Shown piece by piece: positions 17,805 through 26,788 of a stretch of 64,000 nt of DNA. The DNA is from Pseudorhodoferax sp. Leaf265 (GTDB lineage: Bacteria; Pseudomonadota; Gammaproteobacteria; Burkholderiales; Burkholderiaceae_C): positions 374,712-438,711 of the forward strand of contig NZ_LMMT01000012.1 of assembly GCF_001422365.1 (NCBI RefSeq), given 5' to 3'. Positions within the stretch are counted from its first letter, which is position 1. Each line of letters begins with the position of its first letter. Below the pieces are notes generated by a model. It worked only from the letters and a program-made list of their open reading frames with translations. It did not search any database and was not told the origin of the DNA. The position numbers and the translations under genes are program-made.

Positions 17805-18744
17805 GGGGATGGTTCTCCTGCATGTGGGCGGCGATGGCGCCGGGCGTGGTCCACCAGATGTCGCCGGCGTCGCGCGCCCTTGCGATGTGCTCCAGCGCGC
17901 GGCGCAGGTGGCGCAGCCGGTAGGGCTGGCCAACGATGTACGGGTGCAATGCGATGCCCATCACCAGCGGCTGCGCGCGCGACTGCTCCAGCATCTCGTC
18001 GAAGTTGTCGACGACCATCTGCGCGAAGTCCTTGGCGTCCATCTGGCGCGCCATGATCATCGGGATGTCGTTGAGCTCCTGCGGGTAGGGCACGGACCAC
18101 AGCGGCCCGTCCTGCGTGGCCATGCGCACGGGCTGGTCGTCGTGGCACCAGTTCAGCGTGTAGCCGTAACCGGTGGCGGCCAGCAGGTGCGGCGTGGCCG
18201 GGCTCTCGGAGATCCAGGGCGACAGCCAGCCCTGCGGCAGCACGCCGCTCTCGCGCGCGATGCGGGCGCGGCAGTCGGCCAGCAGCCGGCGCTCGGCGGC
18301 CGGGTCCATGGCGGCCTGCCGCTCGGCATTGGTGTGGCCGTGGGCGATCAGTTCGTCGCCGCGCGCGGCGCAGGCCGCCACGAGTTCGGGGCAGTGGTCG
18401 TACAGCGCGGTGTTGAGGATGGCGCCGGTGGACAAGCCCAGTTGGTCGAACAGCTCCAGGCAGCGCCAGGCGCCCACGCGGTTGCCGTACTCGCGCCAGG
18501 CGTAGTTCAGCACGTCGGGGTGTGGCGTGGCCGGCCCCAGGCAGGCACCCAGGCCGTCGCCGAACGCGAAGTGCTCCAGGTTGAAGCCGATGTAGCAGGC
18601 CAGGCGCCGCCCGCCGGGCCAGTGGTAGTCGCTGCGCTGCGTGATGGCGCGGTAGTCGAACAGCCCGTGGTGCGGCAGCGCGCGCTCTGCCAGTGGGCCT
18701 GCACTGTCAAGGTGCGAGAAGGAATGCTTTTGGTGCAAGGACAT
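17791..18744 (-). CDS. polysaccharide-deacetylase-fold amidohydrolase, PuuE/allantoinase-like
   Basis: The 317-residue protein belongs to the NodB-fold family and resembles PuuE-type allantoinases. Matching segments are YGNRVGAWRCLELFDQLG near residue 85, GDELIAHGHTNAE near 128, GWLSPWISESPATPHLLAAT near 170, LNWCHDDQPVRM near 195, VPYPQELNDIPMI near 215 and GIALHPYIVGQPYRLRHLRR near 265. PuuE opens the allantoin ring, but related proteins act on other cyclic or N-acyl compounds, so the substrate is open. No other purine-breakdown gene is adjacent. It is the first gene of the minus-strand operon facing the ABC importer. Confidence 0.82.
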   Translation of the reverse strand: MSLHQKHSFSHLDSAGPLAERALPHHGLFDYRAITQRSDYHWPGGRRLACYIGFNLEHFAFGDGLGACLGPATPHPDVLNYAWREYGNRVGAWRCLELFDQLGLSTGAILNTALYDHCPELVAACAARGDELIAHGHTNAERQAAMDPAAERRLLADCRARIARESGVLPQGWLSPWISESPATPHLLAATGYGYTLNWCHDDQPVRMATQDGPLWSVPYPQELNDIPMIMARQMDAKDFAQMVVDNFDEMLEQSRAQPLVMGIALHPYIVGQPYRLRHLRRALEHIARARDAGDIWWTTPGAIAAHMQENHPHGHA

Positions 18745-18809
18745 GGTGCGTGGCGCCGTCTGCTGCGCCGGACAGTGCCGAGCAATTATGGTGCCTATCT
18801 TTGGCTCTA

Positions 18810-18821
18810 ATTGTCGACAAT
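18810..18821. promoter_or_regulatory. putative GntR operator palindrome
   Basis: ATTGTCGACAAT is a perfect 12-bp palindrome with a TTGT-CG-ACAA core, the pattern expected for FadR/FCD-type GntR regulators (GT, two bases, AC). It lies centrally in the 178-base gap between the divergent deacetylase operon and the ABC importer, 66 bases from the first start and 101 from the second. Nothing else coding is seen in the gap. Confidence 0.6.
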
Positions 18822-18922
18822 CTGATTTTGGCTTTGGCGTCAATGTGCTGATGGGTTTGCTGCCAGGAGTGGCATGGAGCTTGCGAAAGGCGTCCGTCCT
18901 TGTCCATCTGACGGAGAAACCC

Positions 18923-20107
18923 ATGCCCTTGCTTCGCCGCTCCCTGCTCTCGCTGGCCGTGACTTCCCTGACGGCGCTGGCCGCCCTGTCCGGCTCCCAG
19001 GCCTTCGCCCAGGAGACCATCAAGATCGGTCTCGTGACCGCGCTGTCGGGCCAGTCGGCACGCGCCGGCGAGGCCATCACGCGCGGCATGGCCGTGGCCA
19101 TCGACGAGATCAATGCCAAGGGCGGCCTGCTGGGCGGCCGCAAGCTCGAACTCGTGCGCCGCGACGACGAGGGCAACCCGGCCAAGGGCGTGGTCGCCGC
19201 GCGCGAGCTGATCTACAAGGAGAAGGTGGCCGTGCTGTTCGGCGGGCTGGACACGCCGGTGTCCATGGCCATCGTGCCGATCGCCAACCAGGAGAAGGTG
19301 CCGTTCATGGGCCCCTGGGCCGCGGGCACGCCGATCACCAAGAACGGCGCCAACCCCAACTTCGCGTTCCGTGTGTCGGCCGTGGACGAGATCGTCAACA
19401 AGGCCATGCTGCAGTACGCGCAGAAGACCTTCCAATCGGCCAAGCCGGCCATGATCCTGGTGGACAACCCCTGGGGCGAGTCCAACGAGAAGGGCCTGGT
19501 GGCCGCGCTGGCCGCCAAGAACATGAAGGCCGCGGGCATCGAGAAGTTCGACGGCAACGCGGTGGACGTGGTGCCGCAGCTGACCAAGCTCAAGGCGGCA
19601 GGGGCCGACACGCTGTTCCTGGTCGGCAACGTGGGCCCCTCGGCCCAGGTCGTCAAGTCGCTGGACCGCATGGGTTGGAAGGTGCCCCTGGTCTCGCACT
19701 GGGGCCCCGCGGGCGGGCGCTTCACCGAGCTGGCCGGCCCCAACGCCAAGAACGTGCACTTCGTGCAGACCTACAGCTTCTTCGGCAAGCAGACGCCGGT
19801 GGGCGAGAAGGTGCTGGCGGCGTTGAAGGCCAAGTACCCGGACATCAAGGGGCCGGACGACGTGACGCCCGCGGTCGGCGTGGCCAACGCCTACGACGCG
19901 GTACAGCTCAGCGCGCTGGCCATCGCCCAGGCCGGCAGCACCCAGGGCGACGCCATCCGCCAGGGCTTCTACAAGATCGGGCGCTACGAGGGCCTCATCA
20001 AGACCTACGAGCGGCCGTTCACGGCCGAGGTGCACGACGCGGTGAGCGAGAACGACTACGTCTGGGCGCAGTTCGTCGACAACCGCATCCTGCCGGTCGC
20101 GCAGTGA
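18923..20107 (+). CDS. ABC transporter substrate-binding protein, branched-chain amino acid type
   Basis: The 394-residue periplasmic protein has a signal peptide ending near SQAFA at residue 27 and begins the mature chain with QETIKIGLVTALSGQSARAG, the standard LivK/type I periplasmic fold start. Further family segments are RDDEGNPAKGVVAARELIYK and the mid-protein GPWAAGTPI. It should capture the solute for the permease and ATPases encoded next. The family also binds amides, ureides, aromatic acids and other solutes, so the name does not fix the substrate. ATG 18923 follows ACGGAG. Confidence 0.93.
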   Translation: MPLLRRSLLSLAVTSLTALAALSGSQAFAQETIKIGLVTALSGQSARAGEAITRGMAVAIDEINAKGGLLGGRKLELVRRDDEGNPAKGVVAARELIYKEKVAVLFGGLDTPVSMAIVPIANQEKVPFMGPWAAGTPITKNGANPNFAFRVSAVDEIVNKAMLQYAQKTFQSAKPAMILVDNPWGESNEKGLVAALAAKNMKAAGIEKFDGNAVDVVPQLTKLKAAGADTLFLVGNVGPSAQVVKSLDRMGWKVPLVSHWGPAGGRFTELAGPNAKNVHFVQTYSFFGKQTPVGEKVLAALKAKYPDIKGPDDVTPAVGVANAYDAVQLSALAIAQAGSTQGDAIRQGFYKIGRYEGLIKTYERPFTAEVHDAVSENDYVWAQFVDNRILPVAQ

Positions 20108-20132
20108 GGGGGGATCGCTGGAAGGGCGTGCC

Positions 20133-21011
20133 ATGCTGCTGATCTCCGCCCTGGTCAGCGGCCTGGGCCTGGGCGCCATGTACGGCCTGATCGCGCTGGG
20201 CTTCCACATCACCTATGCGGTGTCGGGCACGGTCAACTTCGCGCAGGGCTCCTCGATGATGCTGGGCGCGGTGCTGACCTGGGTGTTCTCGCAGTCCATG
20301 GGCTGGCCCATGCCGCTGGCCCTGGCGGTGGCGCTGGCCGTTTGCGCGGTCTACGGCATGGTGGTCGAGCTGGTGGCGGTGCGGCCCTTCGTGCGGCGCG
20401 GCTCCAATGCCTGGCTGATGTCCACCGTGGCGCTGGGCATCGTGCTGGACAACCTGGTCATGCACGGCTTCGGCAAGGAGCCGCGCAGCCTGCCGTCGCC
20501 CTGGGCACAGACGCCGATGGTGCTGGGCGACACCGCCCTGGGCGTCTACCCGCTGCAGCTCGTGATCCCGGTGGTGGGCCTGGCGCTGGCTGGCGTGCTG
20601 CACTTCGTGGCGCGCCGCACGCGCTGGGGCGTGGCCGTGCTGGCCGTGCAGCAGAACCGCGATGCCGCGCGGCTCATGGGCATCCCGGTCAAGCACGTGG
20701 TGCTGCTGGCCTTCGCGCTGTCCACGCTGCTGGCGGGTGTGGCGGGCGCGCTGGTGGCGCCGCTGTTCAACGTGCATGCCGACATGGGCACGCTGTTCGG
20801 GCTCAAGGCGTTCGCGGTCGCCATCCTGGGCGGCATCGGCAGCGCCTGGGGCGTGATGCTGGCCGGCCTGGTGTTCGGCGCCGGCGAGGCGCTGGTCACG
20901 GCCACGCTGGGCTCGGGCTACACGCAGATCATGATGTTCTCGCTGGTGATCGTGGCGCTGGCGCTGCGGCCCGATGGCTTGTTCGGCCGTGCCGAGGTGA
21001 AGAAGGTATGA
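20133..21011 (+). CDS. branched-chain amino acid type ABC permease (LivH family)
   Basis: The 292-residue inner-membrane protein has about eight hydrophobic segments. LivH-type signatures include LGLGAMYGLIALGFHITYAV near residue 10, GTVNFAQGSSMMLGAVLT near 34, and the cytoplasmic coupling region with RDAARLMGIPVKHVVLLAFA near 175-194. It forms half of the transmembrane pore. Its stop overlaps the start of the fused permease-ATPase gene (ATGA), so the subunits are made together. Confidence 0.93.
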   Translation: MLLISALVSGLGLGAMYGLIALGFHITYAVSGTVNFAQGSSMMLGAVLTWVFSQSMGWPMPLALAVALAVCAVYGMVVELVAVRPFVRRGSNAWLMSTVALGIVLDNLVMHGFGKEPRSLPSPWAQTPMVLGDTALGVYPLQLVIPVVGLALAGVLHFVARRTRWGVAVLAVQQNRDAARLMGIPVKHVVLLAFALSTLLAGVAGALVAPLFNVHADMGTLFGLKAFAVAILGGIGSAWGVMLAGLVFGAGEALVTATLGSGYTQIMMFSLVIVALALRPDGLFGRAEVKKV

Positions 21012-23482
21012 AGTCTCCCGTGTCGAAGCTTGGCTGGGGCGCCTGGCTGGTGCTGCTGGCCGCGGGCCTGACGATGGCCGCCACGCTGAACGGCTACTAC
21101 GTCTACGTGCTCGCCAATGTGGCGCTGTTGGCCATCGTGGGCATCGGCATGAACGTGCTGCTGGGCCTGGCCGGGCAGGTGTCGTTCGGCCATGTGGGCT
21201 TCTATGCCATCGGCGCCTATGCGGTGGCGGTGCTGACGAGCAAGGCCGGCCTCTCGTTCTGGCTGGCCTGGCCCATCGGCGTGCTGCTGGCCGGCGCGGT
21301 CGGCCTGCTGCTGGCGGTTCCCGCGCTGCGCGTGAAGGGGCCGTACCTGGCCATGGTCACGATCGCCTTCGGCTTCATCGTCGAACACGGCGCCGTGGAA
21401 TGGCGCGGACTGACGGGCGGGCAGAACGGCATCATGGGCATCGCCGCGCCGGCGGTGTGGGGCTTTCCCGCCGGCGAGCGCGGCGTGGCTGCGCTGGCAG
21501 TCGTCGCCTGCGCGCTGCTGGTGCTGCTCTACGCCTGGTTGGACCGCAGCGCCTGGGGCGCGGCGTTGCGTGCGGTGCGCGACAGCGAGGTGGCCAGCGA
21601 ATCCGTCGCGATCTCGCCGGTGCGCGTGAAGGCCGTGGCCTTCGCGCTGTCGGCCGCGCTGGCGGGGCTGGCCGGCGGGCTGTTCGCGCCGCTGTCGGGC
21701 TTCGTCACACCGCAGACCTTCGGCATGCTGCAGTCCATCCTGTTCGTGCTGGTGGTCATGGTGGGCGGGGCGGGGGCCGTGGCCGGACCGCTGATCGGCG
21801 CGCTGGTGGTGGGGCTGCTGCCCGAGGTGCTGGCCGGGCTGGAGGACTGGCGGCTGCTGTTCTTCGGCGTGCTGCTGCTGGTCGTGCTCTGGGTCGCGCC
21901 GCTGGGCGTGGCGGGGCTGTTCGCGCGCTGGCGCCGCCAGCCCGCCGCGGCTGCGGCGCCGGTGGCGGCGCAGCCGCTGGCGCGCGGTGCCGCGCGCGGC
22001 GTGCTGCGCGTGCAGGGCCTGGGCCGCCAGTTCGGCGGCGTGCGCGCGGTGCACGACCTGAGCTTCGAGACCGTGGCCGGCGGCGTGACCAGCCTGATCG
22101 GCCCCAACGGTGCCGGCAAGACCACGGTGCTGAACATGCTGAGCGGCTTCTACCAGCCGAGCGCGGGCGGCTTCAGCCTGCAGGGCCAGGCCTTGCAGGG
22201 CCGCGCGGCCCACCGGCTGGCCCAAGCCGGCATCGCGCGCAGCTACCAGACCTCGCAACTGTTCAGCAGCCTGAGCGTGGAGGACAACGTGGCGCTGGGC
22301 CTGTGCCGCGGCCGCCTGGGCTCGCCGCTGGCGGCGCGGCGATTCCATGCGCCTGCGCTGCGCGAACGGGCGCGGGCGCTGCTCGCGCAGTGCGGCTATG
22401 GCGGGCCACCGCAGACGCCCGCGGCGGATCTCGCCCACGTGGACAAGCGCCTCGTGGAGATCGCCCGCGCGCTGGCCACCGATCCGCAGGTGCTGCTGCT
22501 CGACGAGCCGGCCGCCGGCCTCTCGCGCGAAGACAAGACGCGCTTGGCCGCGCTGCTGCGTGCGATCGCCGACAGCGGCATCGGCGTGGTGATCGTGGAA
22601 CATGACATGGCGCTGGTGATGGACCTGTCCGACCGCATCGTCGTGCTCGACGCCGGCCAGCGCCTGGCCGACGGCACGCCGGCCATGGTGCGGGCCGACC
22701 CGGCCGTGCGGCGCGCCTACCTGGGCGAGGCCGGACTGCAGGGCGGCGTGGTGGCGCGGCCCGCAGCCGCCGCGAGCGAAGAGGTGCTGGGCATCGGCGC
22801 GTTGCAGACCGGTTACGGCGCAGAACCCGTGCTGCACGGCGTGGCACTCAGCGTGCGTGCCGGCCAGATGGCGGCGCTGCTGGGTGCCAACGGCGCCGGC
22901 AAGTCCACGCTGATGCGCTCGCTGGCCGGCCTGCACCGGCCGGTGGCGGGCGGCATCCACCTGGACGGCCGCGAACTGGCCGGCCTGGGCGCCGAGCAGA
23001 TCGTGGCGCTGGGCCTGGTGCTGGTGCCCGAGGGGCGCCAGGTGTTCCCCGAGCTCAGCGTGCTGGACAACCTGCGCCTGGGCGCGTTCCTCAAGCCCGA
23101 GGGGCGCGAGGCGCGCGTGGAAGACATGCTGCAGCGCTTCCCGCGGCTGCGCGAACGGCTGCACCAGCGCGCCGGCCTGCTGTCGGGTGGCGAGCAGCAG
23201 ATGCTGGCCATCGCGCGCGGCCTCATGGCGCAGCCCCGGGTGCTGCTGCTCGACGAGCCTTCACTGGGCCTGGCGCCCAAGGTCATCGAGGACCTGTTCG
23301 CCGCGCTCTCGCGCTTGCGCGACGAGCGCATGACGCTGCTGCTGGTGGACCAGATGGCCGGGCTGGCGCTGTCGCTGGCCGACCATGCCTACGTGCTGGA
23401 GTCGGGCCGCATCGTGGCCCAGGGCAGCGCGGCCGAATTGCAGGCCGACGGTGCGCTGATGCGGGCCTATCTCGGGGAGTAG
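21008..23482 (+). CDS. fused LivM-type permease and two ABC ATPases (LivMGF fusion)
   Basis: One 824-residue frame carries three normally separate subunits. Residues 1-310 are a LivM-type permease (VLLGLAGQVSFGHVGFYAIG, and VRDSEVASESVAISPVRVKA in the coupling region). After an Ala-Pro-rich linker, residues 330-580 are a LivG-type ATPase with Walker A GPNGAGKTT (near 365), Walker B LLLDEPAAG (near 496) and EHD. Residues 595-824 are a LivF-type ATPase with GANGAGKST (near 625), LSGGEQQ (near 725) and LLLDEPSLG. No stop or ribosome site separates the parts. The first ATPase has LAHVD where the ABC signature is expected. The gene converges on the NUDIX-MBL gene with only 3 bases between stops. 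Confidence 0.93.
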   Translation: MKSPVSKLGWGAWLVLLAAGLTMAATLNGYYVYVLANVALLAIVGIGMNVLLGLAGQVSFGHVGFYAIGAYAVAVLTSKAGLSFWLAWPIGVLLAGAVGLLLAVPALRVKGPYLAMVTIAFGFIVEHGAVEWRGLTGGQNGIMGIAAPAVWGFPAGERGVAALAVVACALLVLLYAWLDRSAWGAALRAVRDSEVASESVAISPVRVKAVAFALSAALAGLAGGLFAPLSGFVTPQTFGMLQSILFVLVVMVGGAGAVAGPLIGALVVGLLPEVLAGLEDWRLLFFGVLLLVVLWVAPLGVAGLFARWRRQPAAAAAPVAAQPLARGAARGVLRVQGLGRQFGGVRAVHDLSFETVAGGVTSLIGPNGAGKTTVLNMLSGFYQPSAGGFSLQGQALQGRAAHRLAQAGIARSYQTSQLFSSLSVEDNVALGLCRGRLGSPLAARRFHAPALRERARALLAQCGYGGPPQTPAADLAHVDKRLVEIARALATDPQVLLLDEPAAGLSREDKTRLAALLRAIADSGIGVVIVEHDMALVMDLSDRIVVLDAGQRLADGTPAMVRADPAVRRAYLGEAGLQGGVVARPAAAASEEVLGIGALQTGYGAEPVLHGVALSVRAGQMAALLGANGAGKSTLMRSLAGLHRPVAGGIHLDGRELAGLGAEQIVALGLVLVPEGRQVFPELSVLDNLRLGAFLKPEGREARVEDMLQRFPRLRERLHQRAGLLSGGEQQMLAIARGLMAQPRVLLLDEPSLGLAPKVIEDLFAALSRLRDERMTLLLVDQMAGLALSLADHAYVLESGRIVAQGSAAELQADGALMRAYLGE

Positions 23483-23485
23483 GGC

Positions 23486-25129
23486 TCAGATCGCCTGGGT
23501 GGCACGGATGTGCTCCACATGCGCCAGCATGGAACGCTCAGCCACCGGCCACATCTTCTGCGGCACGTCGTCGTAGGCGATGGCCACCCAGTCGCGCATG
23601 CTGCCGGCCGGGATGGCGCGCATGGCCTTGAGCACCTTGGCCTCGCGCGCGAGGCGATGCGCCTTGAGTTTGGCGATGGCGCCCGGCGCGTCGCCCAGCA
23701 CGTAGCCGTGGGCCGGCAGGATGGATTCGATGCCGAACGCGGCGCAGGCGGCGGCCAGCTTGTCCAGCGAAGCCAGGTACTGCCCCATGTCGCCGTCCGG
23801 CGGGTCCACCACGGTGGTGCTGCCGTTCAGCACATGGTCGCCACTGAAGAGCAGGGCATCTTCCTCCAGCACCAGGCAGACATGGTTGGCGGCGTGGCCG
23901 GGCGTGAAGACGGCCTGGAGCGTGTGCGTGAGGCCGTCGCCCTGCAGCACCAGGCGTTCGCCGTCTTCCATCTCGCGGTCGGGCGTGAACTGGCTGGCCG
24001 GGCGCGCGGTTGGCCGCGAGGCCAGGCCCAGCACCGGCGGGCGCGGGCGGCCAGCGCGCTCCACGCGCTCGGCCAGCGGTCGCGCGCCGGGCGAATGGTC
24101 GGCGTGGGAGTGCGTGCAGACGATGCTGCGGATGTCGCCGCCAGCGGCCGCAAACAGCCGGTCCAGGTGCGCTTCGTCCAAGGGTCCTGGGTCGATCGCG
24201 ATGTAGCCGCTGGCCGCATCGCCGACCAGATAGCTGTTGGTGCCAGGGCCGGTCATCACGCCCGGGTTGCCGCAGGTCAGGCGCTGCACGTTGCGCAGCA
24301 GGGCCGTGGGCCGGTCGTGGCGCCAGTCCAGAGCGTGCAGCAGCTGGCCGTCGGGGCAGACCATGGCCAGTTCGCCGAAGGCCGTTTCGTGCTCCATGAA
24401 GCGGGCCTCGGCGCCATCCAGGAAGCCGGCGCGCGGGCAGGATGTCCACAGCGGCTGCTCGCCGGCGCAGGCGGCCAGCACGGCATCGACCGTGGCGTAG
24501 GCCTGCAGGCGCTGCAGGGTGCGGATGGTCGGGAAGATGATCTCGAACTGGCCGGCTGCATGCCGTGCCAGCGCATCGGCCGGGCGCACCCAGCAGGGCT
24601 CGAACTGCTCGGCTTCGTCCGCCACCGGTTCCTGGCCCGCGGGCATGCGCGCGACGAGGAAGGGCACGTCGAAGCGCTTGGGCAGGTCGCGGTCGGTGAT
24701 CCAATGGGCCAGCACGTAGACCTGGTCGGCCGCGAGGCTCAGGCCCAGGGTGGCGCACTGCGGCAGCAGCGGTGCGTGGCGATCGAGCCGGGCCGCGTCG
24801 GCGGCATCCGCCCAGCGACCGTCGGCGCGGCGGGCGAGCAGCACGCCCAATTCCTCGAAGCTCTCGCGCACGGCCGCGATGGCCTGGGTCAGCCGCGCGT
24901 CGTCCTGCCCGGGCCGGCGGCTGGCCTGGGCGTGGGCCGCGTGGTCGGCCGCGTCGATGGCGCCGCCCGGGAACACGAAGGCGCCGGGCGCGAAGCTGGC
25001 CGTCAGCGAGCGCCGGGTCATGAGCACCTCGATGCCGGCCGGCGTGTCGCGCAGCAGCAGCACGGTGGCGGCGGGGCGCGGCACGACCGGGTCGCGCTGC
25101 GGGTGGAGCAGTTGGCTGGAGCGTGGCAT
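23486..25129 (-). CDS. NUDIX hydrolase fused to MBL-fold metallo-hydrolase
   Basis: The 547-residue protein joins two catalytic folds. Residues 20-270 hold a NUDIX domain: GAFVFPGGAID near 50 and the helix RESFEELGVLL near 90, matching the REuxEExGu core. Residues 280-547 are a metallo-beta-lactamase domain of the glyoxalase II/LACTB2 type: GPGTNSYLVG, CTHSHADHSPGA with the zinc motif HSHADH, FTPGHAANHVCLVL and FSGDHVLNG. The ATG at 25129 gives a clean N-terminus. It may hydrolyse an acyl-nucleotide such as an acyl-CoA in two steps, but this is a guess from the domain pairing. Confidence 0.88.
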   Translation of the reverse strand: MPRSSQLLHPQRDPVVPRPAATVLLLRDTPAGIEVLMTRRSLTASFAPGAFVFPGGAIDAADHAAHAQASRRPGQDDARLTQAIAAVRESFEELGVLLARRADGRWADAADAARLDRHAPLLPQCATLGLSLAADQVYVLAHWITDRDLPKRFDVPFLVARMPAGQEPVADEAEQFEPCWVRPADALARHAAGQFEIIFPTIRTLQRLQAYATVDAVLAACAGEQPLWTSCPRAGFLDGAEARFMEHETAFGELAMVCPDGQLLHALDWRHDRPTALLRNVQRLTCGNPGVMTGPGTNSYLVGDAASGYIAIDPGPLDEAHLDRLFAAAGGDIRSIVCTHSHADHSPGARPLAERVERAGRPRPPVLGLASRPTARPASQFTPDREMEDGERLVLQGDGLTHTLQAVFTPGHAANHVCLVLEEDALLFSGDHVLNGSTTVVDPPDGDMGQYLASLDKLAAACAAFGIESILPAHGYVLGDAPGAIAKLKAHRLAREAKVLKAMRAIPAGSMRDWVAIAYDDVPQKMWPVAERSMLAHVEHIRATQAI

Positions 25130-25218
25130 GGCGCGGATTCTGCCGGCTGCCCCGCTTTGGTGCTCGGGGGACTGTCCCATAGGCTACAGGGTCGGCGCCC
25201 GCCCGCGATAATCCCGCC

Positions 25219-26088
25219 ATGCGAATCCGATTCACCAAGATGCACGGGGCCGGCAACGACTTCGTGGTGCTGGACGAGACGCGCGGCCGGCTCGGGCTGC
25301 GCGCGGACCAGTACCGCTTTCTCGCCGACCGGCACTTCGGCGTGGGCGCCGACCAGATCCTGACCGTGCGGCCTTCCACCGGCCCCGGCGTGGACTTCGA
25401 GTACGTGATCCACAACGCCGACGGCGGCGAGGTCGAGCAGTGCGGCAACGGCGCGCGCTGCTTCTTCCAGTACGTGCGCGAGCATGGTCTGACCGACAAG
25501 GCCGCCTTGCGCGTGCACACGGCGGCCGGCGTGATCGCCCCGTCCATGGGGGCGGATGGCCGCGTGACGGTGGACATGGGTCCGCCCGTGTTCGAAGCCG
25601 CACAGGTGCCCTTCGACGCCGCCGGCCTGTCGCCGCAGGGCGCCAGTGCCGTCGGCCCCTGGAAATTGGCGCTGGGCACGGAGGCCGACAGCCCGACCGT
25701 GGAGCTGGCCGTGCTGTCCATGGGCAACCCGCACGCCGTGCAGCGCGTGGACGACGTGGACACGGCGCCCGTCGCAGAGCAGGGTCCGCTGGTCGAGCAC
25801 CACCCGCGCTTTCCGAACCGCGTGAACGCCGGCTTCCTGCAGGTGCTGGACCGGCGCAACGTGAAGCTGCGCGTCCACGAGCGCGGTGCGGGCGAAACGC
25901 TGGCCTGCGGCACGGGCGCCTGCGCGGCCGTGGTGGGCGGCATCCAGCAGGGCTGGCTCGACAGCCCGGTCGACGTGCAGACACGCGGTGGCGTGCTGAC
26001 CATCGCCTGGGAGGGCTTGGGCACTCCGGTGCGCATGACCGGCCCGGCGCAGACCGTCTTCGAAGGCGAAATCGACATTCCGGAATGA
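25219..26088 (+). CDS. dapF: diaminopimelate epimerase
   Basis: DapF converts LL- to meso-diaminopimelate for lysine and peptidoglycan synthesis. The 289-residue protein has the two catalytic cysteines in their standard settings: QCGNGARC at Cys75 and ACGTGAC at Cys230. Other signatures are [12 protein letters not shown] near residue 8 and [15 protein letters not shown] near 171. It begins a three-gene unit with DUF484 and xerC, an order shared widely among proteobacteria. Its stop overlaps the next start (ATGA). Confidence 0.96.
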   Translation: MRIRFTKMHGAGNDFVVLDETRGRLGLRADQYRFLADRHFGVGADQILTVRPSTGPGVDFEYVIHNADGGEVEQCGNGARCFFQYVREHGLTDKAALRVHTAAGVIAPSMGADGRVTVDMGPPVFEAAQVPFDAAGLSPQGASAVGPWKLALGTEADSPTVELAVLSMGNPHAVQRVDDVDTAPVAEQGPLVEHHPRFPNRVNAGFLQVLDRRNVKLRVHERGAGETLACGTGACAAVVGGIQQGWLDSPVDVQTRGGVLTIAWEGLGTPVRMTGPAQTVFEGEIDIPE

Positions 26089-26777
26089 ACCATCTCATGA
26101 ACGCCAACAACCCGATCACCGAAGACGACATCGCCAACTTCCTGATCCACACGCCGGCCTTCTTCGAGCGCCACGCCGAGGTGCTGACGGCCGTGCAGAT
26201 GACCAGCCCGCACGGCAACCGCGCCGTGAGCCTGCAGGAACGCCAGGCCGAGATGCTGCGCGAGAAGATCAAGGGCCTGGAGCACCGGATCATGGACATG
26301 ATCCGCCACGGCAACGAGAACGTGCTGATCGCCGACAAGCTGCAGCGCTGGGCGCGCAGCCTGCTGCGCACGCGCGCGCCGGCGGAGCTGCCGCAGCGCA
26401 TCGTGGCCGAGGTGCAGGCGCAGTTCGGCGTGCCGCAGGCGGCCCTCAAGGTCTGGGGCGTGACGGCGGACTACGCCGGCCACGGCTTCGCGCAGGGCGT
26501 GAGCGACGATGCCAAGAGCTTTGCCTCCTCGTTGACGGCGCCATTCTGCGGCGTCAACCCCGGCTTCGACGCCGTGCAATGGCTGCCCGAGCCGGCCCAG
26601 GCCATGTCGGTGGTGCTGATGCCGCTGCGCGTGGGCGAGCTCAACAGCACCGAGCCGGCCTTTGGCATGCTGGTGCTGGCCTCGCCCGATCCGCAGCGCT
26701 TCGAGTCCGGCATGGGCACGGACTTTCTCGAGCGCATCGCCGAACTGGCCAGCGCCGCGCTGTCGCGCCTGCAGTAA
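26085..26777 (+). CDS. DUF484 family protein
   Basis: The 230-residue cytosolic protein shows the DUF484 pattern: [20 protein letters not shown] near residue 11, an amphipathic helix [20 protein letters not shown] near 47-66 and a GAF-like C-terminal domain. Its function is unknown; it is almost always found between dapF and xerC. ATG 26085 overlaps the dapF stop; an in-frame ATG at 26097 (MNANNP) is a possible alternative. The xerC gene starts 11 bases later. Confidence 0.88.
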   Translation: MNHLMNANNPITEDDIANFLIHTPAFFERHAEVLTAVQMTSPHGNRAVSLQERQAEMLREKIKGLEHRIMDMIRHGNENVLIADKLQRWARSLLRTRAPAELPQRIVAEVQAQFGVPQAALKVWGVTADYAGHGFAQGVSDDAKSFASSLTAPFCGVNPGFDAVQWLPEPAQAMSVVLMPLRVGELNSTEPAFGMLVLASPDPQRFESGMGTDFLERIAELASAALSRLQ

Positions 26778-26788
26778 GCCAAGCGTCC

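Noticed and set aside
20918-23164. 748-residue open frame antisense to the ABC fusion
   Set aside because: It mirrors the codon pattern of the importer genes and has a low-complexity, His/Gln/Arg-rich translation.
23538-26579. 1013-residue open frame on the minus strand across NUDIX-MBL, dapF and DUF484
   Set aside because: It crosses three well-supported genes in another frame and has no family features.
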